DNA from: Flavobacterium sp. I-STPP5a
GTDB lineage: Bacteria > Bacteroidota > Bacteroidia > Flavobacteriales > Flavobacteriaceae
NCBI RefSeq assembly: GCF_009764685.1
Contig: NZ_VHLM01000013.1
Span: forward strand, 19,156 to 83,155
Direction of reading: 5' to 3'
Length of the DNA: 64,000 nucleotides
Below the pieces are notes generated by a model, which searched no databases, was not told the origin of the DNA, and was given only the letters and a program-made list of their open reading frames with translations. The position numbers and the translations under genes are program-made. Shown one piece after another: positions 25,846 to 36,961 of this stretch; position 1 is the first letter of the stretch; each line of letters starts with the position of its first letter.

Positions 25846-26946
25846 TTATCCTTTTAAGCTATCAATAAAATGATCAAATAGATACGAAGAATCATGTGGC
25901 CCAGGGCTAGCCTCAGGATGATATTGAACTGAAAAACATTTTTTGTTTTTCATGCGCATTCCTGCAACCGTTCCGTCGTTAAGATGTACGTGTGTAATTT
26001 CAAGTGCATCGTTAGCGTCAAGATCTTCTTTACTAACTGCAAAACCATGATTTTGCGAAGTAATTTCTCCTTTCCCAGTAACTAAGTTTTTAACAGGATG
26101 ATTGATCCCTCTATGCCCATTAAACATTTTATAGGTCGAAATCCCATTGGCCAAACCGATAATTTGGTGTCCCAAACATATCCCGAACAACGGAGCATTT
26201 GCCTCCAAAATATCTTTAGCCACTTGGATAGCACCTAATAGTGGCTCGGGATCTCCAGGTCCATTAGACAAAAAATAACCGTCAGGATTAAAAGACCTTA
26301 ATTCATCAAAACTAGCATCGAATGGGAAAACTTTAATATAGCAATCTCTTTTAGCTAAATTGCGCAATATATTTTTCTTAATACCCAAGTCCAAAGCAGC
26401 AATTTTATATTTTGAATTTTCGTCTCCATAAAAATAAGGAACAGTAGTAGAAACTTTAGAAGCCAATTCTAATCCTTTCATATCAGGAACATTAGCCAAA
26501 GCTCCTTTTAAATCTTCTATTGCAGTTCCATCTGTACAAATAACAGCATTCATAGCGCCATTATCTCTAATATAGTTAACTAAAGCTCTCGTATCAACAT
26601 CCGAAATACAGATCAAATTTTGCTTCTTAAAATAGTCTTCCAAACTTTCTGAGGCATCAGCACGAGAATAGTTAAAACTAAAATTCTTGCAAATCAAGCC
26701 TGATATCTTAATAGATTCTGATTCTACTTCATTTTCATTTACACCGTAATTACCAATATGAGCATTGGTAGTAACCATTAACTGTCCAAAATAAGATGGG
26801 TCAGTAAAAATCTCTTGATACCCTGTCATACCGGTATTAAAGCAAACTTCTCCAAAAGTAGTTCCGCTAATCCCTATTGATTTCCCATGAAAAATAGTTC
26901 CATCACTTAGTAAAAGAATTGCAGATTGTCGTGTTGTGTATTTCAT
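25846..26946 (-). CDS. carA: Carbamoyl-phosphate synthase small subunit
   Basis: Glutaminase subunit that passes ammonia to CarB for carbamoyl phosphate, feeding arginine and pyrimidine synthesis. The 366-aa protein has the CarA N-terminal domain (LSDGTIFHGKSIGISGTTFGEVCFNTGMTGYQEI) and a class I glutaminase domain with the nucleophile in FGICLGHQIIGLANG and the His-Glu pair in QYHPEASPGPHDSSYLFDHF. carB is not beside it. A -7 motif TAACTTTG lies upstream, preceded by the small inverted repeat ACTTC / GAAGT, a possible operator. It is separated from rplQ by a terminator. Confidence 0.97.
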   Translation of the reverse strand: MKYTTRQSAILLLSDGTIFHGKSIGISGTTFGEVCFNTGMTGYQEIFTDPSYFGQLMVTTNAHIGNYGVNENEVESESIKISGLICKNFSFNYSRADASESLEDYFKKQNLICISDVDTRALVNYIRDNGAMNAVICTDGTAIEDLKGALANVPDMKGLELASKVSTTVPYFYGDENSKYKIAALDLGIKKNILRNLAKRDCYIKVFPFDASFDELRSFNPDGYFLSNGPGDPEPLLGAIQVAKDILEANAPLFGICLGHQIIGLANGISTYKMFNGHRGINHPVKNLVTGKGEITSQNHGFAVSKEDLDANDALEITHVHLNDGTVAGMRMKNKKCFSVQYHPEASPGPHDSSYLFDHFIDSLKG

Positions 26947-27080
26947 TATTGTAGTGTTTGTGTGATATACTAACCAAAGTTAGCATGTATTAATAATAAA
27001 TACTTCATAGCGAAGTACAACTATTCACCAATTTATAATAACAAATAATCAATTATTAAATTATAAAAAGGATAAAAAAA

Positions 27081-27108
27081 AAGGATAAACTATAAATAGC
27101 TTATCCTT
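27081..27108 (-). terminator. rplQ: Terminator of the ribosomal protein operon
   Basis: AAGGATAA with TTATCCTT, extended by an imperfect inner stem, followed by nine T residues on the minus strand. It closes the long operon after rplQ. Confidence 0.9.
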
Positions 27109-27135
27109 AATTTTATTGAATCATTATTTGCATAA

Positions 27136-27624
27136 TTACTCAGCAGTCTCAGTAGTAGAATCAGTTTCAGCAACAGAAGCTTCAGTAGCTTCATCACCTT
27201 TTTTAGCTTTTCCACCACGACGGCTTTTAGCTTTTTTCACTTCTTTTTTTCCACCATTGTAAAGTTCATTAAAATCAACAAGCTCGATCATTGCCATATC
27301 AGCATTATCTCCCAAACGATTTCCAACTTTAATAATACGTGTGTATCCACCTGGACGGTCTCCTACCTTAGCAGCTACATCTCTGAATAAATCAGTAACA
27401 GCATATTTGCTACGTAAGTAAGCAAAAACAATACGACGATTGTGCGTCGTATCCGCTTTCGATTTTGTTATTAAAGGCTCAACAAATTGTTTAAGCGCTT
27501 TTGCTTTAGCAACAGTAGTATTAATACGTTTGTGCTCAATAAGAGAACAAGCCATATTAGCTAACATAGATTTTCTATGCGCTGTCTGTCTGCTTAAGTG
27601 ATTGAATTTTTTTCCGTGTCTCAT
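27136..27624 (-). CDS. rplQ: 50S ribosomal protein L17
   Basis: Last gene of the alpha operon. Residues 1-115 match L17 ([40 protein letters not shown]). A basic then acidic low-complexity tail ([20 protein letters not shown] to TETAE) extends the protein to 162 aa, longer than the ~127 aa of E. coli. Such tails are common in Bacteroidota. 64 bp below rpoA. Confidence 0.97.
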   Translation of the reverse strand: MRHGKKFNHLSRQTAHRKSMLANMACSLIEHKRINTTVAKAKALKQFVEPLITKSKADTTHNRRIVFAYLRSKYAVTDLFRDVAAKVGDRPGGYTRIIKVGNRLGDNADMAMIELVDFNELYNGGKKEVKKAKSRRGGKAKKGDEATEASVAETDSTTETAE

Positions 27625-27688
27625 GACGTGTTTTTTTTAAACCTTCATCTTGCTACAATCCTCTTTGGAGAGCAAAATACGAAGTGGT

Positions 27689-28681
27689 TTATTCTTTATC
27701 TAATTTGTATTTCGCTAAATCCATACCGAAGTTTAAATTTTTAACTGCAACAAGTTCATCAAGTTCAGTTAAAGATTTTTTACCAAAATTTCGGAATTTC
27801 ATCAAATCATTTTTATTGAAAGATACTAAATCACCAAGTGTATCAACTTCAGCCGCTTTCAAGCAATTTAATGCTCTAACAGAAAGATCCATATCAACAA
27901 GCTTAGTTTTAAGCAACTGTCTCATGTGTAATGACTCTTCATCATAAGATTCTGTTTGTGCAATTTCATCAGCCTCGAGTGTAATTCTTTCATCAGAAAA
28001 TAACATAAAGTGATGAATCAAAACTTTAGCTGCTTCAGTAAGTGCATCTTTTGGATTAATAGAACCATCAGTTTTAATTTCAAAAACTAATTTTTCATAA
28101 TCTGTTTTTTGCTCAACACGGAAGTTTTCAATAGCATACTTTACATTTTTAACAGGTGTAAAAATAGAATCTGTAAAAATAGTTCCTATAGCAGCATTCT
28201 GTTTCTTGTTTTCCTCAGCCGGTACATACCCTCTACCTTTTTCGATAGTCAAATCGAAATTAAGTTTGATTTTGCTGTCTAAATTACAAATAACAAGCTC
28301 TGGGTTAAGAACTTGGAAACCTGAAATAAACTTTTGAAAATCACCAGCAGTTAACTGATCTTTACCTGAAACAGAAATTGTAACTGATTCATTATCTATA
28401 TCTTCAATTTGACGTTTGAAACGTACTTGTTTAAGATTAAGTATAATTTCGGTAACGTCTTCAACAACTCCTGAAATAGTAGAAAACTCATGATCTACAC
28501 CTTCAATGCGAACAGATGTAATTGCATAACCTTCTAATGCAGAAAGCAAAACTCTTCTAAGTGCATTACCAACAGTCAATCCATATCCTGGTTCTAAAGG
28601 TCTAAACTCAAATTTACCTTCAAAATCGGTTGAATCGATCATGATAACTTTATCGGGCTTCTGAAAATTAAATATTGCCAT
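27689..28681 (-). CDS. rpoA: RNA polymerase alpha subunit
   Basis: 330-aa alpha subunit. The N-terminal dimerisation domain has [20 protein letters not shown] and [18 protein letters not shown], and ends near residue 235. A linker with [14 protein letters not shown] leads to the C-terminal domain [20 protein letters not shown] and [13 protein letters not shown], which contacts promoter DNA and activators. It is in its usual place between rpsD and rplQ. Confidence 0.98.
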   Translation of the reverse strand: MAIFNFQKPDKVIMIDSTDFEGKFEFRPLEPGYGLTVGNALRRVLLSALEGYAITSVRIEGVDHEFSTISGVVEDVTEIILNLKQVRFKRQIEDIDNESVTISVSGKDQLTAGDFQKFISGFQVLNPELVICNLDSKIKLNFDLTIEKGRGYVPAEENKKQNAAIGTIFTDSIFTPVKNVKYAIENFRVEQKTDYEKLVFEIKTDGSINPKDALTEAAKVLIHHFMLFSDERITLEADEIAQTESYDEESLHMRQLLKTKLVDMDLSVRALNCLKAAEVDTLGDLVSFNKNDLMKFRNFGKKSLTELDELVAVKNLNFGMDLAKYKLDKE

Positions 28682-28702
28682 AAATTTCGACTAAGTCAAT
28701 TA

Positions 28703-29308
28703 TTATTTGTTGTACAACTCTACGATTAATTGTTCTTTGATGTTTTCTGGAATTTGAAGTCTTGCAGGAACAGATACAAAAGTACCTTCTTTAAGATCGC
28801 TATTCCAAGTAATCCATTCATAAACATGACTTGAATTAGATAAAGATCGTTCGATAGCTTCTATTGATTTAGATTTTTCACGAACTGCAACTTTATCTCC
28901 AGGTTTAAGGTGGTAAGAAGGAATATTAACAACTTCACCATTTACAGTAACGTGTCTATGAGAAACTATTTGACGAGCCCCTCTTCTAGATGGAGCAATA
29001 CCCATTCTAAAAACAACGTTATCCAATCTTGCTTCGCATAATTGTAATAAAACTTCACCAGTAACACCCTTAGTAGCAGATGCTTTTTCGAATAAGTTTC
29101 TGAATTGTTTCTCTAAAATTCCATAAGAATATTTAGCTTTTTGCTTTTCCATTAACTGAACAGCATACTCAGACTTTTTTCCTCTTTTTTTAGCCATCCC
29201 GTGTTGTCCAGGAGGATAATTTCTTTTTTCGAATGCTTTATCATCACCGAAAATTGCTTCGCCAAATTTACGAGCTATTCTTGTACTAGGACCAGTATAT
29301 CTTGCCAT
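28703..29308 (-). CDS. rpsD: 30S ribosomal protein S4
   Basis: 201-aa primary 16S rRNA-binding protein and, in other bacteria, translational repressor of the alpha operon. It has [20 protein letters not shown], the R-rich segment [20 protein letters not shown], and the S4 RNA-binding domain [20 protein letters not shown] with [18 protein letters not shown]. It lacks the cysteine cluster of the zinc form. Confidence 0.98.
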   Translation of the reverse strand: MARYTGPSTRIARKFGEAIFGDDKAFEKRNYPPGQHGMAKKRGKKSEYAVQLMEKQKAKYSYGILEKQFRNLFEKASATKGVTGEVLLQLCEARLDNVVFRMGIAPSRRGARQIVSHRHVTVNGEVVNIPSYHLKPGDKVAVREKSKSIEAIERSLSNSSHVYEWITWNSDLKEGTFVSVPARLQIPENIKEQLIVELYNK

Positions 29309-29401
29309 TTTAAATTGTTTAAGATTGAGATTATGAATTCAGGTCAAATCCTTCGATAATCGAAATTCAATCTAGTTTATACTATAATTATATTTTGAGT
29401 A

Positions 29402-29785
29402 TTATACTCTACGTCTTTTAGGAGGACGACATCCGTTGTGAGGCATTGGAGTAACGTCAATAATCTCAGTAACTTCAATTCCACCATTGTGCAAAGAACG
29501 AATAGCAGACTCACGTCCGTTTCCTGGTCCTTTTACATAAACTTTAACTTTTTTAAGTCCAGCTTCAAGTGCTACTTTACTACAATCTTCTGCTGCCATT
29601 TGAGCTGCATACGGAGTGTTCTTTTTAGAACCTCTGAAACCCATTTTACCAGCTGAAGACCATGAAATAACTTCACCTTTTTTATTAGTCAAAGAAATGA
29701 TAATGTTATTGAAGGTAGCAGAAATATGAGCTTCACCCGTTGATTCAACGATAACTTTACGTTTTTTTGCTGTTGCTTTAGCCAT
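29402..29785 (-). CDS. rpsK: 30S ribosomal protein S11
   Basis: 127-aa platform protein of the 30S subunit. [39 protein letters not shown] and the terminal [13 protein letters not shown] are diagnostic. It is 8 bp from rpsM; a 93-bp gap separates it from rpsD. Confidence 0.98.
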   Translation of the reverse strand: MAKATAKKRKVIVESTGEAHISATFNNIIISLTNKKGEVISWSSAGKMGFRGSKKNTPYAAQMAAEDCSKVALEAGLKKVKVYVKGPGNGRESAIRSLHNGGIEVTEIIDVTPMPHNGCRPPKRRRV

Positions 29786-29793
29786 ATTACTTA

Positions 29794-30168
29794 TTATTTA
29801 GTTGCTTTTTTCTTGTTAGCAACAGTTTTTCTTTTACCTTTTCTAGTTCTAGAGTTGTTCTTAGTTCTTTGTCCTCTTAAAGGAAGACCAGTTCTATGAC
29901 GAATACCTCTATAACATCCAATATCCATTAAACGTTTGATGTTTAAAGAAACTTCTGAACGTAATTCTCCTTCAATTTTGAAAGAAGATACAGCATCACG
30001 AATTGCTCCGATCTCCTCATCATTCCAATCTTGAACTTTTTTATCTTGGCTAACTTGAGCTTTTTCTAAAATCTCAACAGCTCTACTTCTACCTAATCCA
30101 AAGATATAGGTTAGTGCAATAACACCTCTCTTATTTTTTGGGATATCTACCCCTGCTATTCTTGCCAT
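29794..30168 (-). CDS. rpsM: 30S ribosomal protein S13
   Basis: 124-aa head protein of the 30S subunit. [30 protein letters not shown] and the C-terminal [20 protein letters not shown] identify it. The basic tail reaches toward the P-site. Only 2 bp separate it from the rpmJ stop. Confidence 0.98.
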   Translation of the reverse strand: MARIAGVDIPKNKRGVIALTYIFGLGRSRAVEILEKAQVSQDKKVQDWNDEEIGAIRDAVSSFKIEGELRSEVSLNIKRLMDIGCYRGIRHRTGLPLRGQRTKNNSRTRKGKRKTVANKKKATK

Positions 30169-30170
30169 AA

Positions 30171-30287
30171 TTATCCTTGTCTTTGTTTAAATCTAGGATT
30201 CTTTTTGTTTATTACGTACAATCTCCCTTTTCTTCGTACAATTTTGCACTCGGGACTTCTCTTTTTTACTGAAGCTCTAACTTTCAT
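30171..30287 (-). CDS. rpmJ: 50S ribosomal protein L36
   Basis: A 38-aa gene too short for routine open-frame lists. It begins at the ATG at 30287 ([20 protein letters not shown]) and ends [11 protein letters not shown] with a TAA at 30171-30173. The L36 pattern is clear, but only one cysteine (C14) remains of the four zinc ligands of the C+ form, so this is the zinc-independent form. It lies between infA and rpsM, the standard position. Confidence 0.95.
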   Translation of the reverse strand: MKVRASVKKRSPECKIVRRKGRLYVINKKNPRFKQRQG

Positions 30288-30300
30288 TTTTGAATATCCT

Positions 30301-30516
30301 TTAATATCTATAAGTAATTCTCGCTTTTGACAAATCGTAAGGACTCATTTCTAGTTTCACCTTATCACCAGGTAATAATTTAATGTAATGCATACGCATT
30401 TTACCAGAAATATGTGCTATTACAATATGTCCATTCTCTAACTCTACACGGAACATTGCATTTGATAATGCTTCAATGATCGAACCGTCTTGTTCTATTG
30501 CTGATTGTTTTGCCAT
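30301..30516 (-). CDS. infA: Translation initiation factor IF-1
   Basis: 71-aa OB-fold factor that blocks the A-site during initiation. [40 protein letters not shown] and [20 protein letters not shown] are the family pattern. It directly follows secY (3-bp gap); no map or adk gene lies between. Confidence 0.97.
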   Translation of the reverse strand: MAKQSAIEQDGSIIEALSNAMFRVELENGHIVIAHISGKMRMHYIKLLPGDKVKLEMSPYDLSKARITYRY

Positions 30517-30519
30517 AAA

Positions 30520-31866
30520 TTAAGCTACTGCTTTTCTATTTTTACCACTTTTCATTAATCCATCATAATGCTTATTCAACAAGTATGAATTGATTTGCTG
30601 AACAGTGTCAATGGCAACACCAACCATAATAATTAATGAAGTACCTCCAAAAAACATTGCCCATGATTGTTGAACATCCATCAAGCTTACAACTATCGCA
30701 GGGAACACAGCGATCAAAGCAAGAAATATTGATCCAGGGAATGTAATTAAAGACATCACTTTATCAAGGTAGTCAGAAGTTTCAACACCAGGCTTAACAC
30801 CAGGAATAAAACCACCACTTCTCTTTAAATCATCAGACATTTTATTTGTTGGAACTGTAATAGCCGTGTAAAAAAATGTAAAAACAATAATTAAAGTTGC
30901 AAATACAAAATTATACCAAAAACCAAACATATTACTAAATGCACCTACTATTGACTGAGATGTATCTGAATCTGACAACCCAGCTAGTGCCGCAGGAATA
31001 AACATAATTGCTTGCGCAAAAATAATCGGCATAACCCCAGAAGCATTAAGTTTCAAAGGAATCCACTGTCTATTACCATTCATCATGTCTTGCTCGAAAT
31101 CTCCAGATGTAGTACGTCTTGCATACTGAACAGGAATTCTTCTAACAGCCATAACTAAAAGCACGCAACTAATAATTACCAGCAACCAAATAATAATTTC
31201 AATAACCAATAGCATTGGACCTCCATTGTTATTTGATACTCTTGATGTGAATTCTTGCATAAAAGCTTGAGGCAATCTAGCAAGTATTCCTACCATGATC
31301 AATAATGAAATACCATTTCCAATCCCTTTGTCTGTAATCTTTTCTCCAAGCCACATTGCAAAAATGGTACCTGTAACAAGAATTACAACAGATGAGAATA
31401 AAAACTCAAAAGAATTAAAACCTAGTAAAAAAGCATTACCAGGCAGTGTTCTATATAAGTTATAGATGTAGGTAGGACCTTGAACTAAAGTAATTCCAAT
31501 TGTCAACCAACGTGTGATTTGATTTATTTTTTTTCTACCACTCTCTCCATCACTTTGAAGTTTTTGCAAATAAGGAATAGCTATTCCCATAAGCTGAACC
31601 ACAATAGATGCAGAAATGTATGGCATAATCCCAAGTGCAAAAACTGAAGCTTGAGAAAATGCACCACCAGTAAACATGTCAAGAATTGAACCAATTCCTT
31701 CTTTGGTCTGTCCGGCTAAATTAGCCAATTGAGTTGCATCAATACCTGGTAAGGTCACTTGAGCACCAAAACGATAAACTAAAAGAAGACCGAAAGTAAT
31801 TAGAATTCTATTTTTTAGTTCTTCAATTTTCCAAACATTACCTATTGATTCAATAAATTTCTTCAT
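30520..31866 (-). CDS. secY: Preprotein translocase subunit SecY
   Basis: 448-aa channel subunit of the Sec translocon with about ten membrane segments. Marks are LITFGLLLVYRFGAQVTLPG near the start, FALGIMPYISASIVVQLMGI, RRIPVQYARR before the large cytoplasmic loop, KLNASGVMPIIFAQAIMFIP and GGFIPGVKPGVETSDYLDKV. Its place between rplO and infA is standard. The protein is inserted co-translationally in the inner membrane and its amount is tied to ribosome synthesis by this operon. Confidence 0.98.
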   Translation of the reverse strand: MKKFIESIGNVWKIEELKNRILITFGLLLVYRFGAQVTLPGIDATQLANLAGQTKEGIGSILDMFTGGAFSQASVFALGIMPYISASIVVQLMGIAIPYLQKLQSDGESGRKKINQITRWLTIGITLVQGPTYIYNLYRTLPGNAFLLGFNSFEFLFSSVVILVTGTIFAMWLGEKITDKGIGNGISLLIMVGILARLPQAFMQEFTSRVSNNNGGPMLLVIEIIIWLLVIISCVLLVMAVRRIPVQYARRTTSGDFEQDMMNGNRQWIPLKLNASGVMPIIFAQAIMFIPAALAGLSDSDTSQSIVGAFSNMFGFWYNFVFATLIIVFTFFYTAITVPTNKMSDDLKRSGGFIPGVKPGVETSDYLDKVMSLITFPGSIFLALIAVFPAIVVSLMDVQQSWAMFFGGTSLIIMVGVAIDTVQQINSYLLNKHYDGLMKSGKNRKAVA

Positions 31867-31879
31867 ATTATACAGAAAA

Positions 31880-32332
31880 TTACATTACTATAGCTTCTCC
31901 ACCAGCAGCTTCGATAGCAGCTTTTGCAGTAGCAGTAAATTTGTGAGCGGTTACTTTTAATTTTGCTTTCAATTCACCTCTACCTAAAATCTTAACGATT
32001 TCATTTTTGGTAGCCAAACGGTTAGCAACATAAACTGACATATCAACAGTATCTTGAACAATACCATTTTCAACTAAAAGCTGAAGTGTATCAAGATTAA
32101 CACCTTCGTAATCTTTACGATTAATGTTTGTAAAACCAAACTTAGGTACACGTCTTTGAAGTGGCATTTGCCCTCCTTCAAAACCAATCTTTTTAGAATA
32201 ACCAGAACGAGATTTTGCTCCTTTATGTCCTCTTGCAGAGGTACCACCTTTTCCAGAACCTTCTCCTCTACCTAATCTTTTATTTTGATTGTGCGTAGAA
32301 CCTTCAGCAGGTTGTAAGTTACTTAAATTCAT
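31880..32332 (-). CDS. rplO: 50S ribosomal protein L15
   Basis: 150-aa protein of the 50S subunit. The glycine-rich N-terminus [20 protein letters not shown] with [20 protein letters not shown] is unmistakable. It is 11 bp below rpmD and 13 bp above secY. Confidence 0.98.
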   Translation of the reverse strand: MNLSNLQPAEGSTHNQNKRLGRGEGSGKGGTSARGHKGAKSRSGYSKKIGFEGGQMPLQRRVPKFGFTNINRKDYEGVNLDTLQLLVENGIVQDTVDMSVYVANRLATKNEIVKILGRGELKAKLKVTAHKFTATAKAAIEAAGGEAIVM

Positions 32333-32343
32333 AACAGTATTTG

Positions 32344-32526
32344 TTATTTAGCTTCTTCAACAGAAACTAAGTGTTTAACTTTATTTATCATACCAAGGAT
32401 TGTAGGATTTGAATCATGCGCTACAACTTGTCCCATTTTACGTAGACCTAAAGCTTCTAATCCTCTTTTTTGTGAAAGTGGACAGTTGATTTTGCTTCTA
32501 ACTTGTTTTACTAATAATTTAGCCAT
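32344..32526 (-). CDS. rpmD: 50S ribosomal protein L30
   Basis: 60-aa protein. [38 protein letters not shown] and [13 protein letters not shown] match bacterial L30. Between rpsE and rplO as expected in the spc operon. Confidence 0.97.
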   Translation of the reverse strand: MAKLLVKQVRSKINCPLSQKRGLEALGLRKMGQVVAHDSNPTILGMINKVKHLVSVEEAK

Positions 32527-32538
32527 AATTTCCTTGTA

Positions 32539-33066
32539 TTAACCTTTAAAAACTTTCTCTAAAGAAACACCTCTTTGTTTTGCAACAGTGTAAGCACTTC
32601 TCATTTGTAATAAAGCATCAAAAGTTGCTTTTACCACGTTGTGTGGATTTGAAGATCCTTGTGATTTTGAAAGTACATCATGTATACCAACTGACTCTAA
32701 AACTGAACGAACAGCTCCACCAGCAATAACTCCAGTACCATGAGATGCAGGAATTAAAAATACACGTGCTCCACCAAATTTACCTTTTTGTTCGTGAGGT
32801 ACAGATTGACCATTTAAAGGAATCTTTACTAGATTTTTCTTAGCATCTTCTACTGCTTTAGCAATAGCTTCAGAAACATCTTTAGATTTACCTAAACCGT
32901 GACCAACAACACCGTTTTCATCACCTACAACTACAATAGCAGAAAAACCAAAAGCTCTACCACCCTTTGTAACTTTAGTAACACGATTTACACTCACCAA
33001 ACGATCTTTTAATTCAAGACCACTAGGTTTTACCAACTCTACATTTTTGTATTTACTATTAGACAT
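32539..33066 (-). CDS. rpsE: 30S ribosomal protein S5
   Basis: 175-aa protein needed for decoding accuracy. [40 protein letters not shown] and [20 protein letters not shown] define it. Six bp separate it from rplR. No unusual residue was noted in the region where spectinomycin-resistance changes occur. Confidence 0.98.
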   Translation of the reverse strand: MSNSKYKNVELVKPSGLELKDRLVSVNRVTKVTKGGRAFGFSAIVVVGDENGVVGHGLGKSKDVSEAIAKAVEDAKKNLVKIPLNGQSVPHEQKGKFGGARVFLIPASHGTGVIAGGAVRSVLESVGIHDVLSKSQGSSNPHNVVKATFDALLQMRSAYTVAKQRGVSLEKVFKG

Positions 33067-33072
33067 ACTATA

Positions 33073-33423
33073 TTAGAATTTAAGTCCAGCCGCTCTCGCG
33101 CCTTCTGCTAATGATTTAATACGCCCGTGATATAAGTAACCTCCTCTATCAAAAGTTACAACTTCTATCCCAGCTTTTAAAGCTTTTTCAGCAACTAATT
33201 TCCCAACTGCTGTAGCAACTTCAATATTCGTACCCTTACCTATTTCTTTTTCTCTTGAAGAAGCTGCTAGCAAAGTAACTCCGTTTACATCATCAATTAA
33301 TTGAGCGTAAATTTCTTTATTACTTCTAAAAACAGATAGTCTTGGATTAGTAGCAGTACCACTAATTGTCTTTCTAATTCTGAATCTAATTCTTTGTCTT
33401 CTTTCAGGTTTTGTTAATGACAT
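33073..33423 (-). CDS. rplR: 50S ribosomal protein L18
   Basis: 116-aa 5S rRNA-binding protein. [38 protein letters not shown] and the C-terminal [20 protein letters not shown] are diagnostic. Eleven bp below rplF. Confidence 0.98.
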   Translation of the reverse strand: MSLTKPERRQRIRFRIRKTISGTATNPRLSVFRSNKEIYAQLIDDVNGVTLLAASSREKEIGKGTNIEVATAVGKLVAEKALKAGIEVVTFDRGGYLYHGRIKSLAEGARAAGLKF

Positions 33424-33434
33424 AATCTTATTTT

Positions 33435-33977
33435 TTAAGCTGATTTACCTGCTTTTCTTCTTAATACTTCACCCACGAATTTAACTCCTTTTCCTTTGTA
33501 TGGCTCAGGCTTACGGAAACCTCTAATTTTCGCAGCAACTTGACCTAAAAGTTGTTTATCAAATGATGTTAACTTTACAATTGGGTTTTTACCTTTCTCA
33601 GATATAGTTTCTAAAGTAACTTCAGGAGCAATCTCTAAAATAATATTGTGTGAAAAACCAAGAGCTAAATCTAATTTTTGTCCTTGATTTGAAGCTCTAT
33701 AACCAACTCCAACCAATTCTAATGATTTAGTAAAACCATCTGTAACACCAACTATCATGTTGTTGATAAGTGAACGATACAAACCATGTTTTGCTCTTTG
33801 ATCTTTATGATCAGATGATCTGTCAACTTGAACCTGACCATCTTCAACTGTTACAGTAACGTCCGAAAACTCCTGAGTTAGTTGACCGTTTTTTCCCTTA
33901 ACTGTAATAATTCCATTTGCTACTTCTACAGTAACACCAGCAGGAACTATTATAGGATTTTTACCTATTCTTGACAT
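33435..33977 (-). CDS. rplF: 50S ribosomal protein L6
   Basis: 180-aa protein with two L6 domains: [20 protein letters not shown] at the N-terminus and [20 protein letters not shown] near the C-terminus. [20 protein letters not shown] is the middle signature. It is 18 bp below rpsH. Confidence 0.98.
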   Translation of the reverse strand: MSRIGKNPIIVPAGVTVEVANGIITVKGKNGQLTQEFSDVTVTVEDGQVQVDRSSDHKDQRAKHGLYRSLINNMIVGVTDGFTKSLELVGVGYRASNQGQKLDLALGFSHNIILEIAPEVTLETISEKGKNPIVKLTSFDKQLLGQVAAKIRGFRKPEPYKGKGVKFVGEVLRRKAGKSA

Positions 33978-33995
33978 CTTATTATAGTCTTTAAA

Positions 33996-34394
33996 TTAGT
34001 ATACGTAACAAATTACTTCACCACCTACATTCAATTGTTTTGCTTGTTTACCGGTCATCAAACCTTTTGAAGTAGAAACGATAGCTACACCTAAACCATT
34101 TAAGATTCTTGGTATATTAGCAGAACTTGAATATTTACGTAAACCTGGTTTACTAATTCTCTGAATATCTTTGATTACAGACTCTTTAGTATCTTTATCA
34201 TACTTCAAAGCGATTTTGATAGACCCCTGAACAGCGTTGTCTTCAAATTTGTAACTCAAAATATAACCTTGATCAAATAAGATCTTAGTTATTTCTTTTT
34301 TTAGATTAGATGCAGGAATTTCAACAACTTTGTGGTTTGCAGCCACAGCGTTACGAACTCTTGTCAAATAATCAGCAATAGGATCTGTATACAT
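33996..34394 (-). CDS. rpsH: 30S ribosomal protein S8
   Basis: 132-aa protein from the ATG at 34394 ([20 protein letters not shown]). A TTG three codons further upstream (34403) is an unlikely start. S8 binds the central domain of 16S rRNA and represses the spc operon in other bacteria. [20 protein letters not shown] at the C-terminus is conserved. Confidence 0.97.
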   Translation of the reverse strand: MYTDPIADYLTRVRNAVAANHKVVEIPASNLKKEITKILFDQGYILSYKFEDNAVQGSIKIALKYDKDTKESVIKDIQRISKPGLRKYSSSANIPRILNGLGVAIVSTSKGLMTGKQAKQLNVGGEVICYVY

Positions 34395-34516
34395 GTGTAT
34401 CAATTTGCGGTCTTGGTTTTCAACAAACGATTTGTTGAACCTTAAACCAATTTATAAATATTAAAGATACAGACTAAACAAATGTTAAGTCTGTATCTGA
34501 AAGCAAAATTATGCTA

Positions 34517-34786
34517 CTACCAAGATGCTTTTTTCACACCAGGGATCAATCCGTTATTTGCCATTTCACGAAATGTTACACGTGAAATACCAAATTGACG
34601 CATATAACCTCTTGGTCTTCCAGTTAATTTACAACGATTGTGCAAACGAACAGGCGAAGCATTTTTTGGTAACTTTTGCAAACCTACGAAATCTCCAGCT
34701 TCTAACAAAGCTTTTCTTTTCTCTGCATACTTTGCAACCGTTTTTTCTCTCTTAACCTCACGGGCTTTCATTGATTCTTTAGCCAT
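34517..34786 (-). CDS. rpsN: 30S ribosomal protein S14
   Basis: 89-aa long form without the CxxC zinc motifs (C- type). [40 protein letters not shown] and [20 protein letters not shown] identify it. A relatively wide 122-bp gap separates it from rpsH. I saw no clear element there. Confidence 0.97.
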   Translation of the reverse strand: MAKESMKAREVKREKTVAKYAEKRKALLEAGDFVGLQKLPKNASPVRLHNRCKLTGRPRGYMRQFGISRVTFREMANNGLIPGVKKASW

Positions 34787-34789
34787 GTC

Positions 34790-35341
34790 TTAGTTCTTTT
34801 TAAAAGGTAAACCTAATTCTGTTAATAACGACTTAGCTTCTTTGTCAGTCTTTGCGGTAGTTACGAAGGTAATATCCATACCAGAGATTTTATTAACTTT
34901 GTCAATATCAATTTCTGGAAAAATAATTTGTTCTAAAACACCAAGGTTATAATTTCCTCTACCATCAAAACCTGTAGCTTTAATTCCGTTGAAATCTCTT
35001 ACACGAGGCAAGGCTGAAGTAATAAGTCTATCAAGAAACTCATACATTCTTTCTCCACGCAAAGTAACTTTAGCACCAATTGGCATTCCTTTTCTCAATT
35101 TAAAAGACGCAACGTCTTTCTTAGAGATAGTTGAAACTGCTTTCTGTCCAGTGATCTTTGTCAACTCATCAACTGCATAGTCAATAAGTTTTTTATCAGA
35201 TACAGCTGCACCAACTCCTTTACTTAAAACGATTTTGTCCAATTTAGGAACTTGCATTACGTTTACGTATCCGAATTCCTCTTTAAGAGCAGCAATTACT
35301 CTGCTCTTATATTCTTCTTTTAGTCTAGGTATATACGCCAT
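34790..35341 (-). CDS. rplE: 50S ribosomal protein L5
   Basis: 183-aa protein that joins 5S rRNA to the central protuberance. [40 protein letters not shown] and [20 protein letters not shown] are family marks. Three bp separate it from rpsN and two from rplX. Confidence 0.98.
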   Translation of the reverse strand: MAYIPRLKEEYKSRVIAALKEEFGYVNVMQVPKLDKIVLSKGVGAAVSDKKLIDYAVDELTKITGQKAVSTISKKDVASFKLRKGMPIGAKVTLRGERMYEFLDRLITSALPRVRDFNGIKATGFDGRGNYNLGVLEQIIFPEIDIDKVNKISGMDITFVTTAKTDKEAKSLLTELGLPFKKN

Positions 35342-35343
35342 TA

Positions 35344-35658
35344 CTATAATACTTGATTAGATTTTTTTGAAAATCTTACTTTCTTATCTCCTTCTACTCT
35401 AATACCTACTCTTGTTGTTTCCTTAGTTTTAGGATCAATTAAAGATATGTTAGATATTTGTATTGGAGCTTCTTTCTTTACAATACCACCTTGAGGGCTT
35501 TTTGCACTTGGTTTCGTATGCTTAGAAACCATATTAACACCTTCAACAATTGCTTTGTTCTTTTCACGATCAACGCTTAATACTTTACCTTCTGCACCTT
35601 TATGGTCTCCAGCAATTACTCTAACGATGTCACCTGATTTTATTTTTAGCTTTATCAT
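35344..35658 (-). CDS. rplX: 50S ribosomal protein L24
   Basis: 104-aa assembly-initiating protein with a KOW motif ([20 protein letters not shown]). [20 protein letters not shown] follows, as usual for L24. Eleven bp below rplN. Confidence 0.97.
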   Translation of the reverse strand: MIKLKIKSGDIVRVIAGDHKGAEGKVLSVDREKNKAIVEGVNMVSKHTKPSAKSPQGGIVKKEAPIQISNISLIDPKTKETTRVGIRVEGDKKVRFSKKSNQVL

Positions 35659-35669
35659 CTTAAAACGAA

Positions 35670-36038
35670 TTAAAGCACTTCTGGTGCTAATGATACAATT
35701 TTCATGAATTGTTTTTCACGAAGTTCTCTTGCTACCGGACCAAAAACACGAGTTCCCCTCATTTCACCAGCAGCATTCAATAATACGCAAGCGTTATCAT
35801 CAAATCTAATGTATGAACCATCGGCTCTTCTTACTTCTTTTTTGGTACGTACAACAACTGCAGTTGAAACAGCTCCTTTTTTAACGCTTCCGTTTGGAGC
35901 AGTATCTTTGATAGAAACTACAATCTTGTCACCAACAGAGGCATACCTTCTTTTGGTACCTCCTAAAACACGGATAGTTAAAACTTCCTTTGCTCCAGTG
36001 TTATCTGCTACTTTTAGTCTTGATTCTTGTTGTACCAT
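35670..36038 (-). CDS. rplN: 50S ribosomal protein L14
   Basis: 122-aa protein at the subunit interface. [40 protein letters not shown] and [20 protein letters not shown] are diagnostic. Two bp separate it from rpsQ. Confidence 0.98.
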   Translation of the reverse strand: MVQQESRLKVADNTGAKEVLTIRVLGGTKRRYASVGDKIVVSIKDTAPNGSVKKGAVSTAVVVRTKKEVRRADGSYIRFDDNACVLLNAAGEMRGTRVFGPVARELREKQFMKIVSLAPEVL

Positions 36039-36040
36039 AA

Positions 36041-36301
36041 TTATTTAGCTCTTTCTAAGATTTCAACTAACCTCCAACATTTTGTTTTACTTAAAGGACG
36101 AGTCTCACTTATCCTTACAGTATCTCCAACGTTACAGTCGTTCATTTCGTCGTGTGCGTGATACTTTTTAGTTTTCAACACGAACTTACCGTATAATGGG
36201 TGTTTTACTTTACGAACTTCAGCAACAACAATAGATTTATCCATTTTGTCTGAAGTTACAACACCAATTCTCTCTTTTCTTAAATTTCTTTTTTCTTCCA
36301 T
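36041..36301 (-). CDS. rpsQ: 30S ribosomal protein S17
   Basis: 86-aa OB-fold protein. [40 protein letters not shown] and [20 protein letters not shown] match S17. It follows rpmC by 17 bp. Confidence 0.97.
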   Translation of the reverse strand: MEEKRNLRKERIGVVTSDKMDKSIVVAEVRKVKHPLYGKFVLKTKKYHAHDEMNDCNVGDTVRISETRPLSKTKCWRLVEILERAK

Positions 36302-36318
36302 CTTTCAGCAGACTACAG

Positions 36319-36504
36319 TTATTGTCTTTTAGTAAGTTCAGTAGCTAATCTTGCAACAGTTCTTCTCACACCTCTAATTTGAAGTGGATTCTCAATTGGT
36401 GAAATAGCGTGAGCCATTTTAAGATCAGCATATGTTTTCTTAGTCTGGCTAAGTTTCTCTTGCAACTCTGCTGCAGAAAGATTTTTTATTTCTGATTGTT
36501 TCAT
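36319..36504 (-). CDS. rpmC: 50S ribosomal protein L29
   Basis: 61-aa protein from the ATG at 36504 (MKQSEIKNLSAAELQEKLSQ). An in-frame extension upstream overlaps rplP and is not L29-like. The helix-hairpin KTYADLKMAHAISPIENPLQ and RRTVARLATEL are typical. Confidence 0.96.
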   Translation of the reverse strand: MKQSEIKNLSAAELQEKLSQTKKTYADLKMAHAISPIENPLQIRGVRRTVARLATELTKRQ

Positions 36505-36517
36505 AATATAGTATAAA

Positions 36518-36943
36518 TTATGCTTCGAAATCTCTTGCAACAACAAATTTAGTTTTTACTGGAAGCTTTTGTGCTGCTAGACGTAACGCCTCTTTCGCAA
36601 CTGACAAAGGTACTCCTCCAACTTCAAACATAATTCTTCCGGGTTTAACAACGGCTGCCCAGTATTCAACTGCACCTTTACCTTTACCCATACGTACCTC
36701 AAGAGGTTTCTTTGTGATTGGTTTGTCTGGAAATATTTTGATCCATAATTGTCCCTCCCTTTTCATAAAACGAGTGGCAGCAATACGAGCTGCTTCTATT
36801 TGACGAGAAGTTAAAAACATTCCATCTTCATGTACAGATTTAATACCAAACATTCCATTAGAAAGTTCATGCCCTCTTTGAGAGTTCCCTTTCATTTTAC
36901 CTTTCTGTACCTTACGGTATTTTGTTCTTTTAGGCTGTAACAT
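36518..36943 (-). CDS. rplP: 50S ribosomal protein L16
   Basis: 141-aa protein near the peptidyl transferase centre. [40 protein letters not shown] and [20 protein letters not shown] are diagnostic. Eighteen bp below rpsC. Confidence 0.98.
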   Translation of the reverse strand: MLQPKRTKYRKVQKGKMKGNSQRGHELSNGMFGIKSVHEDGMFLTSRQIEAARIAATRFMKREGQLWIKIFPDKPITKKPLEVRMGKGKGAVEYWAAVVKPGRIMFEVGGVPLSVAKEALRLAAQKLPVKTKFVVARDFEA

Positions 36944-36961
36944 TTTTCTTTACTTTAAAAA

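Noticed and set aside
26947..27080. A pyrimidine- or arginine-responsive operator at ACTTCATAGCGAAGT upstream of carA
   Set aside because: Only a 5-6-bp stem; too weak to claim a regulator without comparison across genomes.
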